A program made the position numbers and the translations under genes. The notes under the pieces are model-generated. The model was given only the letters and a program-made list of their open reading frames with translations. It was not told the origin of the DNA and searched no databases. A DNA stretch of 64,000 nucleotides. Origin: Pterois miles (taxonomy: Eukaryota > Chordata > Actinopteri > Perciformes > Scorpaenidae). Within the stretch, counting starts at the first letter, position 1. Each line of letters starts with the position of its first letter. This document shows positions 1-7,700 of this stretch, in pieces. The stretch covers positions 949,501 through 1,013,500 of the forward strand of contig CAMQGK010000416.1 of NCBI GenBank assembly GCA_947000775.1, read 5' to 3'.

Positions 1-466
1 TCACGTTTTTGCATCGGCCACCTTCACATTTACCACTTCACTTCATTTCACATTGGTGAGGTTGCAGTCTGCAAATGGCAAATGTGACTATCCAAGCCTA
101 ATTAGTCACTGAGAGGAGAAGACAGGGATCTGTCTGTCACGCTGAGTCCAACGATGAAACATTAAGCCATTACTGCAGGCACCCCCACATCACCCCTCTC
201 TATACTAGGCAGAATCACAGGCAGCTGCAGGTGATATTCATTTGGCAATCACTCAGCCACACACACATGTGCAGCCACATCCACTACCCCTGGTGAAAAG
301 TGAGGAAACAAATCCCTGCCTCTACAGGTCCTATCCAGAGTCATCCATCCATCGTCAACCGCTTATCCTGTTAGGGGTCGTGGGGGGGCTGGAGCCGATC
401 CCAGCTGGCATTGGGCGAAGGCGGTGTACAGTCCATCGCAGGGCATATAGAGACAGACAACATATA

Positions 467-2078
467 CAGGTGCTGGCTAGTAAATTAGAATATCATCAAA
501 AAGTTGAATTATTTCAGTAATTCCATTCAAAAAGTGAAACTTGTACATATATATTCATGCAATGCACACAGACCGATGTATTTCCAATGTTTATTTCTTT
601 TAATTTTGATATTTATAAGTGACAACTAATGAAAACTCCAAATTTGGTATCTCAAAAAATTAGAATATTGAAAAGGCCAATGAAAAAAAAATGTTTTTTT
701 AGAAATGTTGGCCAACTGAAAAGAATGAACATGAAAAGCATGCACATGTATAGCACTCAATACTTAGTCGGGGCTCCTTTTGCCTCAATCACTGCATTAA
801 TGCGCCGTGGCATTGACTCGATCAGTCTGTGGCACTGCTCAGGTGTTATGAGAGCCCAGGTTGCTCTGATTGTCGTCTTCAGCTCCTCTGCATTGTTGGG
901 TCTAGCGTATTGCATCTTCCGCTTCACAATACCCCATAGATTTTCTATGGGGTTAAGGTCAGGCGAGTTTGCTGGCCAATCAAGGACAGGGATACCATGG
1001 TCCTTGAACCAGGTACTGGTGGTTTTGGCACTGTGTGCAGGTGCCAAGTCCTGTTGAAAAGTGAAATCTGCATCTCCATAAAGTTGGTCAGCAGCAGGAA
1101 GCATGAAGTGCTCTAACACTTCCTGGTAGACGGCTGCATTGACCTTGGACCTCAGGAAACAGAGTGGGCCAACACCGGCAGATGACATGGCACCCCACAC
1201 CATCACTGACGGTGGAAACTTTACACTGGACCTCATGCAACGTGGATTCTGTGCTTCTCCGCTCTTCCTCCAGACTCTGGGTCCTTGATTTCCAAAGGAA
1301 ATGCAAAATTTGCTTTCATCAGAAAACATAACTTTGGACCACTCAGCAGCAGTCCAGTCCTTTTTGTCCTTGGCCCAGGCGAGACGCTTCTTACGCTGTT
1401 TCTTGTTCAAGAGTGGCTTGACACACGGAATGCGACAGCTGAATCCCATGTCTTTCATGCGTCTCTTCGTGGTGGTTCTTGAAGCGCTGACTCCAGCTGC
1501 AGTCCACTCTTTGTGGATCTCCCCCACATTTTTGAATGGGTTTGTCGTCACAATTCTCTGCAGGGTGCGGTTATCCCTAGAGCTTGTACACTTTTTTCTA
1601 CCACATTTTTTCCGTCCCTTCGCCTGTCTGTTAATGTGCTTGGACACAGAGCTCTGCGAACAGCCAGCTTCTTTAGCAATCACCTTTTGTGTCTTGCCCT
1701 CCTTGTACAAGGTGTCAATGGTCGTCTTTTGGACAACTGTTAAGTCAGAAGTCTTCCCCATGATTGAGGAGCCTTCAGAACACGACTGAGGGACCTTTTA
1801 AAGGCCTTTGCAGGTGTTTTGAGTTAATCAGCTGATTAGTGTGGCACCAGGTGTCTTCTATATTGAGCCTTTTCAGAATATTCTAATTTTCTGAGATACT
1901 GAATTTGGTGTTTTCATTAGCTGTCAGTTGTAATAATAAAAATGAAAATGAATAAACACTTGAAATATATCACTATGTGTGGAAGGAAAGTATACAGTAT
2001 ACAAGTTTCACTTTTTGAATGGAATTACTGAAATAATTCAACTTTTTGATGATATTCTAATTTACTGGCCAGCACCTG
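467..2078 (-). mobile_element. Tc1/mariner transposon, apparently complete, with IR/DR termini
   Basis: The element is 1612 bp and is flanked by TA on both sides (465-466 and 2079-2080), the Tc1 target duplication. The terminal inverted repeats begin CAGGTGCTGG; the outermost 79 bases of the two ends differ at one position (T versus C at the twelfth base). The repeats continue, more diverged, to about 678 and from about 1866. Each end carries two direct copies of an aaattagaatat-type motif (about 482 and 657 on the left, mirrored at about 1880 and 2060 on the right), the IR/DR arrangement of Sleeping Beauty-type elements. It encodes one uninterrupted transposase on the minus strand. High TIR identity suggests a young insertion. 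Confidence 0.93.
757..1761 (-). CDS. Tc1 family DD34E transposase, full length
   Basis: Uninterrupted 334-codon reading frame, the usual length for Tc1 transposases (about 340). Domains in order: an N-terminal paired-like helix-turn-helix (about residues 5-50, with KTQKVIAKEAGCSQSSVSKH), a basic linker GRKKCGRKK that probably combines the GRPR-like hook and nuclear localisation signal, a second HTH (about 60-110), then the DDE catalytic domain. Catalytic residues are visible: first Asp in MFSDESKF, second Asp in FQQDLAPAH, and Glu in LNPIENLW exactly 34 residues after the second Asp. The glycine-rich VMVWGAM segment is present. It would bind the inner and outer direct repeats and cut and paste the element at TA sites. 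No frameshift or stop is seen, so it could be active, but activity is not shown by sequence alone. Confidence 0.93.
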   Translation of the reverse strand: MGKTSDLTVVQKTTIDTLYKEGKTQKVIAKEAGCSQSSVSKHINRQAKGRKKCGRKKCTSSRDNRTLQRIVTTNPFKNVGEIHKEWTAAGVSASRTTTKRRMKDMGFSCRIPCVKPLLNKKQRKKRLAWAKDKKDWTAAEWSKVMFSDESKFCISFGNQGPRVWRKSGEAQNPRCMRSSVKFPPSVMVWGAMSSAGVGPLCFLRSKVNAAVYQEVLEHFMLPAADQLYGDADFTFQQDLAPAHSAKTTSTWFKDHGIPVLDWPANSPDLNPIENLWGIVKRKMQYARPNNAEELKTTIRATWALITPEQCHRLIESMPRRINAVIEAKGAPTKY

Positions 2079-2295
2079 TAGACAAACAACCGTTCACGCT
2101 CACATCCACACCTACAGGCAATTTAGAGTCATCAATTAACCTAAACAGCATGTCTTTGGACTGTGGAAGCCGGAGTACCCGGAGAAAACCCACTTACACA
2201 GGGAGAACATGCAAACTCCACACAGAAGAGTCCCAAGCCAGAATCAAACCCGCGAACCTCTTGCTGTGAGGCAAGAGGGCTAACCACTGCACCCT

Positions 2296-2390
2296 ATCCA
2301 GAGTCAGTGTTTGGTTATTCCATGCTGAGCTACTGCAGAAACCTGGCAACTGGCTCCATGAACAGGACCCTGCAAACTGCAACCTCACCA
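2296..2390 (+). repeat. Fragment of the cagtgtttggtt MITE-like family
   Basis: The stretch ccagagtcagtgtttggtta followed by a gctactgcagaaacctgg motif resembles the middle of the better-preserved copy at 14100-14180 (gccagtgtttggtttgtccg, then gctactgtagaaacatggcg). The SINE-like retroposon at 344-2292 has inserted inside it, because the target duplication is part of this motif. Confidence 0.45.
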
Positions 2391-2449
2391 CAAGATGCCA
2401 CCAAATCGTGCACTCTGCACCTTTGTCTACAGTGCAAAGTTTCCTGGAT

Positions 2450-2735
2450 GTTCTTAAAAGGTTTATACAGGAACATTTCCAGAAGGTTATTTTTTAAAAC
2501 CTTTACAGAACCTCTGGGAAATGTTTCTATGAAAATTTCTCAGACGGTGTTGTATTGATAAAAACTTTACAGATGCTTTAGGGTCCCTGTAAGTTCTCAG
2601 GAGGTTATTCAAAAGAAAAACTTTACAGAACCTCTGAGGAAAGTTGTTTTTTTTATAAAATGTTTTTATAAATGTTTTTCAAAAATAACCTTCTGAGAAC
2701 TTTCAGGGAATGTTACCCAGAGGTTTTACAAAAAT
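2450..2735. repeat. Low-copy degenerate tandem/inverted repeat
   Basis: The motif tttacagaacctctg recurs at about 2500 and 2622, and caggaggttatt / caaaaataaccttctgagaac recur in both orientations within 280 bp. It looks like a degenerate minisatellite or a MITE made of short internal repeats. No coding potential is seen. Confidence 0.35.
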
Positions 2736-2836
2736 ATGGTCACGGTTTGGGAAAAGGTACCTGTTTGGCAAATTTTGTGTGGTCCCATACAAAATTAACA
2801 AATTAACAAAAACAATTAACAAAACATACTTCTTTT

Positions 2837-3164
2837 GGGGGCGGCAGGAGCTCAGTCTGTAGGGAGTTGGCTTGGGAACCGGAGGGTCACCGGTTCAAGT
2901 CCCGACATGGACCAAGAACTGAGTGTGAACTGGTAGCTGGAGAGGTGCCAGTTTACCTCTTGGGCACTGCCGAGGTGCCCCTGAGCAAGGCACCAAACCC
3001 CCAACTGCTCGGGGCGCTTGTCAGGAGCAGCCCCCTCACTCTGACATCTCTCCATTGTTGCATGTATATGGGTGCTGTTTGTGCATGTGTGTGTTAAACA
3101 ACAGAGTGTAAATTGAATTTCCCCTAGTGCGACTAATAAAAGTTCTTCTTCTTCTTCTTCTTCT
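2837..3164 (+). mobile_element. tRNA-derived SINE, copy 1 (full length)
   Basis: Head gggggcggcaggagctcagt with an A-box-like gctcagtctgtagggag and a B-box ggttcaagtcc about 35 bases on. The unique body contains ggcactgccgaggtgcccct and cccccaactgctcggggcgc, followed by a 3' tail cgactaataaaagttcttct ending in a TTC repeat. Copies at 3614-3921 (minus), 33070-33357 (plus) and 55512-55723 (minus, 5' truncated) share the body closely. The tail resembles the 3' end of the LINE at 45442-46445. Confidence 0.85.
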
Positions 3165-3394
3165 AAAAAAAACCCTTGAGGCAAAACTGTAATGTTTGAT
3201 TTTAGTCTATACAAATAAAACTGACTTGACTATGGAATAAAAATATTTTAAACAAACTAAGATGATTAAAAGTGCTGCTGTGTTCACCTTGTCTGCTTTG
3301 TTATTTTTCTTAGGCTACTTTGAAAACCAGTTTAATTAGAGCGGTGAAAGTGAACCAAAATTAGTGACAGTTCTCTGTGGCTCTGTGACACCTT

Positions 3395-3605
3395 TCACAT
3401 TACCCATAGTCATTTAAGCCAAGATGAAACTATTAATTAGTGCACCTTTAACTTTTAGAGATAGCTGCAAGATTTCACAGACTGGAGGAAAACAACCAAT
3501 CAGAGCTGATCTGGAGTCTGCCATTAGGCTGCTGTCTATGAGAGCAGCTGTAAATCAAACGGTCAAACTAAGAGTGAATCAATATTGTGACACTGCAACG
3601 TGTAT
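3395..3605 (-). repeat. Interspersed repeat part C, interrupted by a SINE
   Basis: Contains ttcacagactggaggaaaac with aaccaatcagagc and a following ggctgctgtctatgagagc block. A matching copy is at 48715-48810, and the core ttttcctccggtctgtga appears in the opposite orientation at about 53872. Together with 3925-4250 it forms one older repeat copy that the SINE at 3614-3921 has split. Confidence 0.55.
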
Positions 3606-3613
3606 TTCAGAAA

Positions 3614-3921
3614 AGATAAGATAAGATAAGATGAACCTTTATTAATTTTTATTTTTTTTAAATTAGTTTTACACTCTGTTGTTAATTTCACACAATACAT
3701 ATACATGCGTCAATGGAGAGATGTCAGAGTGAGGGGGCTGCTCCTGACAAGCGCCCCGAGCAGTTGGGGGTTTGGTGCCTTGCTCAGGGGCACCTCGGCA
3801 GTGCCCAAGAGGTAAACTGGCATCTCTCCAGCAACCAGTTGGTCTTGGTCCATGGGGTACTTGAACCGGTGACCTCCGCCTCCAAACCCAAGTCATTACG
3901 GACTGAGCTACTGCCGCCCCC
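3614..3921 (-). mobile_element. tRNA-derived SINE, copy 2
   Basis: Reverse-complement copy of the SINE at 2837. The head (ccgccccc at 3914-3921) and B-box (cttgaaccggtgacc) are at the high-coordinate end. The low-coordinate end is an AAGAT/GATAA pentanucleotide tail (ATCTT on the SINE strand), different from the TTC tail of copy 1 but like the tail of the LINE at 45442-46445. It sits inside an older interspersed repeat. Confidence 0.85.
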
Positions 3922-3924
3922 AAC

Positions 3925-4250
3925 ATCTTGTAGTTACTGTTTAGCTGTAAAATGAGAAAGGTTGTGACCCGGCAGCCATGTTGAGATCTGCTGAGAAAAT
4001 ACTAAGCACCACCCACCAGCCAGAACTCAGCCAACAGGGATGCTGTCTTTCTGAAATGACCTGTGATTGGCCAAAGTCTCCCATCACAGGCTAGATGTTT
4101 TAAAGTCTGAAAACGGATCCACGAGGAGGTGCAGAAGTCTAATTTTCTCTCAGAACACTTGAATTTCAATATGCCGAAAGGTTATCATGGAATTTTGCCA
4201 AACAATGCCAAAAATATACTGCCCTACAAGCTGCAAAATAGCAGTCCTGT
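3925..4250 (-). repeat. Interspersed repeat part A
   Basis: About 300 bp matching, in reverse complement, the block at 53463-53762. Shared landmarks include gggagactttggccaatcac with aggtcatttcag, ttctggctggtgggyggtgc, cagatctcaacatggctg, and ggcagtatatttttggcat. The two copies are about 49 kb apart and inverted. Class unknown; the absence of an ORF suggests a MITE-like or SINE-like element. Confidence 0.7.
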
Positions 4251-4639
4251 GTCTACAACTGCAGGTCTAGAAATACAAGTCTGCAACTGCAGGTGGCGCT
4301 GCTTTCCTATTAAATGATACTCGATGGGCAGGAGAGGGGTAGTTCTTTGCAAGCCATTATTTTTTATGTAACATAGCATTACTCACAGCACATCTTTTGC
4401 AATAGTGTTCCTGATGGCTGTATGATATACATGGACTATATTATTTGATTTCACTTTGAGCTTTCCTTAAAATGTAGATTATAATTGAAATGCATTTCCT
4501 AACTTGTTTAGGACCCGTTTCTGTATAACAGAGAGCACATTGTTACAGCCAGGCAGGAAGTGGGTGAGGCTGTTTGCATCAATGCACAAATTCACTGTGA
4601 AAGTCGGAGTTTAGCCAGTATGGTGTGAGCAACTGAGGC

Positions 4640-4738
4640 ATGAACAATGTGTACTCTTCTGCTGGTCGTGGGTGTTGTTGTAGGAATTGCTTATATTTAC
4701 CGCCATATTGTGGTGAAGGGAAAGAGGTGCACAAGTAA
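4640..4738 (+). promoter_or_regulatory. Overlapping upstream ORF at dhrs13-like copy 1
   Basis: An ATG at 4640 lies 7 bases before the chosen start at 4647, in a different frame, and opens a 32-codon ORF that stops at 4736-4738 inside coding exon 1. If the transcript starts upstream of 4640, ribosomes would have to leak past it. The main ATG has A at -3. The transcription start is not visible, so a regulatory role is inference. Confidence 0.35.
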
Positions 4739-4773
4739 AAAAAGGCTGGATGGGAAAACTGTGATTGTGACCG
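4647..4773 (+). CDS. dhrs13: dhrs13-like copy 1, coding exon 1
   Basis: Starts MCTLLLVVGVVVGIAYIY, a signal-anchor-like hydrophobic segment, and ends inside the first Gly of the TGxxxGxG motif (KTVIVTG). Donor is ccg/gtgagt; phase 1. This start gives exactly the same exon length (127 bp) as the paralogue, which supports it over the out-of-frame ATG at 4640. Confidence 0.8.
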
Positions 4774-7700
4774 GTGAGTGAATGTTTTTGTTTCCTCGTA
4801 GATGGCTGTGTGTCATCAGGGTGGCAGAAGTCACACAGAAGAGCACTGGCTGTTTTCTATCGACTGTTGATTGGATGTGTGCACTACTTTCCAGAAATTG
4901 TACATTGGGAACCAGCTCATACAGTACATTTTATACCTTCCCAGTGATTTCAGTTGCATAGACTCTGACTACAACTCTACATGAAAACAAAACTTCATGA
5001 ATAGGAAGTATTTGAAAGTACAGTGATAAAACAAGAGTTAAGGGATGGAGCAATGTATCAGATCAGGTTTTGAACAAATTCCTTAACCTCTTGAATTAAA
5101 AATCAGACAGTTGTCTAATTTGAAGGTGATTCCATCATAAATTTTGAAACAGGAAAAGTTCTTTTAAGGATCCTTTTTGAATTAAGTCTTCATTTAAATA
5201 CAGCAATATGTCCAAGACTTTTGGTTCATTCATTGGTGATAATCCACTGTGGCTTCATCATTACGAGTGACTTCTTTTCATTACACATAGTCATTTGATC
5301 CAGTATTCATAAAATGCATGTATACTAGTGGTGGGACGGTTCATGAAATTCACGGTTCGGTTTAGTTCACGGTTTGGGTCACGGTTTCCGGTTCAGTTCA
5401 GTACAGCAGTAAACAATATTTATGGTACAGCAAGGAGGCCAATTTCAATTTCAGTTTGAACAGCTTTTCATTTATTTTCCAAAAAAAGTCAACTGTTTGC
5501 CTGAACAACAGTCGACTAGGCTAACATAAGGAACAAGTGCCACTGTGTTATTTAAAAATAATTAATAAATAAAAAACAAACTATAGGCTCAGGCCATCAA
5601 CATAAAGTGCATCAGGGCAGCCAGCACTAGACCTTTTTTAAACAACAGTAACATGTGTCTCTCTATTCCCTGATATTTAAATAATGGAAAAACACACAGA
5701 GGTTCAGGCCAGCAACATAAAGAGCAGCATAAACCAAACACACTGATTCAGATCAACTCTGCTCTGTTCATCATGTTTTCATGTTGTTCTGCTAGAAGAT
5801 GAGTTTGTCCACATTCAGCCCTGGATGTCTGTCCGTCTGTAGTCAGAGCTACATGGTCTGTTGAACTCTTCTTTCACAATTCATCGTCGTGTCTGTTCAT
5901 ACAGTTCAGGAATTACTGTTAGCTTATGTGTCTGCGAGACGCCATATTATAACGCGGCTCAAGTATCAGAATCATATGCTGAAATCCAGCGTCCTCCATG
6001 ACGGCTTTAGTCATTTGTTGCTCTGTCTGAGTCTGCATGTAGAGGCTGTTTAAATGCTGCTGGGAGAAGGAGTTACTCTTTCCTCCACGACTCTCTCCTC
6101 CTTGTGCCATCAACGGACACACTGCAGTGATGTCTCTGTAAATGACTCATCATATTGGAAGTATTACCGCTAGCATAAGCTACACGTGTTACACAGCGCT
6201 GACACACAGTTGATGTTTTATCCACCACTTTTTTTCCTGTCACTGTCATACGTAACACCAAATCTGTAACGCTCCCACACAGCAGAGCAAAACGACGCAG
6301 ATGGATCCTCTGAACTTTATCGCATCCATTTGCCATTTCCTTAAAAGAATGACAGCCGTTCTCTACACTTCATCATCGTTTCTGCCAACTGAGAAGTCTG
6401 AGAAGGAAGGAGGCTGGGTCACGCATCAACACGTCGTATCTTTGGCGGTACAACACATGCTCAGTAAAATCTGGTCCGCCCTCGCTGAAATTGAACCAAT
6501 AAAAATGCACAACGGCAGCTTCAGTTTCACTGTTATACCTCATATTCATGTCCATTGTGTCCCAGCCTCTGTCCATAGGCCTTGATTTCTAGTGTGACAA
6601 TAAACACAGTGAAAATAATACACAGTTGGCCTCATAATCGATTTCAAATGAACCGAACGGTAGATACAAGAACCGAACTGTGACTAGTGAACTGAATGAC
6701 TCAGTTTTTCACCTAAACTGTTCCCATCTCTAATATATACAGTATATTGATTAGTGCAGCTTTAACAAATTTTGCAGCACACATGGTGCTGGATTAGCCC
6801 CCTTCACAGAGCCTGGGGCAACAATGCTGTGGGCCCCTATGGACATCCTGCAGCACCTTCACCAGAGCCATACAAATTGGGTAATGGGAAAGATCTCTTG
6901 TCTCTGTGCACTGTGTGTATACTCTTACCTTAAACAAATTAAAGGTACAGTTTATGGGATTTTGTGGCATCTAGTGGTTGCAGGTTGCAACCAACTGAAA
7001 CTTCTCCAGTGTGCCAAGTGTACAGGAGAATGATGGTGGCTGACACCAAACCATGAAAACGTGAATGGCCCTATCAAGAGCGTGATTAGGACCCACTCTG
7101 CATGTAGATATACTGTAAATGGCTCATTCTAAGATAATGAAAACATTATCTTATTATTTTCAGGTGATTATACAGGAAAGAAAACATACTGATTAATATT
7201 ATATTCCATTTATGCCAATAGATCCCCCTAAATGGTAGACACTGGCCCTTTAAGCAGATCTACATAGGAATAGCCTGTGAACACCAGAACATCAGAGTCA
7301 CTTAAAGTTTCAGTTGATATTGGGATTTATTTTGTGCATATTCCTAAACATAACTGCAATTGATTACATTTTCACAAACCATACACACAGTGAACATGGA
7401 GCTTTTGGCGTCACTTTGCCCAGGCGATAATCCAAGTCCTTAAAATGTTCAACCAGTAACGTCAACATCAGAGTAGTGCAGAGATATGCCGTCCAAGGAG
7501 AATTCACTGTGCTCACTAAAGAGAAAACGTACGGCTAAAGACGGCACTCTCCTCAAGCTCGGCCTCATTCTTAACGATTATCTCATCTCCATTAGAGGTA
7601 GGCTGAAACACAAACACACACTTGGACACGAGAGAGAAGAATCCTGTTATCTTTCCTTAGAACAGCCACATAGGGCAACCGCCATGATGACCAGGTGAAA

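Larger units (their letters stand above)
344..2292 (-). mobile_element. SINE-like teleost retroposon, split by a Tc1 insertion
   Basis: Two segments (344-464 and 2081-2292) form one retroposon read on the minus strand. The head at about 2292 looks tRNA-like: an A-box-like gcagtggttagc, then about 40 bases on a degenerate B-box-like gggtttgattc. The body contains the familiar fish stretch about a first-time cut of lines with 'ggagtttgcatgttc' and 'cagtccaaagacatg'. The tail at 344-352 is a short ATCC/GGAT repeat. The element is bracketed by an exact 14-bp direct repeat cctatccagagtca at 330-343 and 2293-2306, the expected mark of target-primed retroposition. A second, diverged copy lies at 19320-19625. 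Classing it as SINE rather than a LINE fragment is inference. Confidence 0.75.

Noticed and set aside
1301..1789. 162-codon plus-strand ORF opposite the Tc1 transposase
   Set aside because: Shadow of the minus-strand transposase; no domain of its own.
2893..2905. tRNA B-box-like ggttcaagtcc suggesting a tRNA gene
   Set aside because: It belongs to the tRNA-derived SINE; no cloverleaf with paired acceptor stem is visible, and the same head recurs in several copies.
2852..3214. 120-codon minus-strand ORF over SINE copy 1
   Set aside because: Reads the SINE antisense; the same peptide (for example ERCQSEGAAPDKRPEQLG) recurs in the other SINE copies at 3713 and 55623, showing it comes from the repeat.
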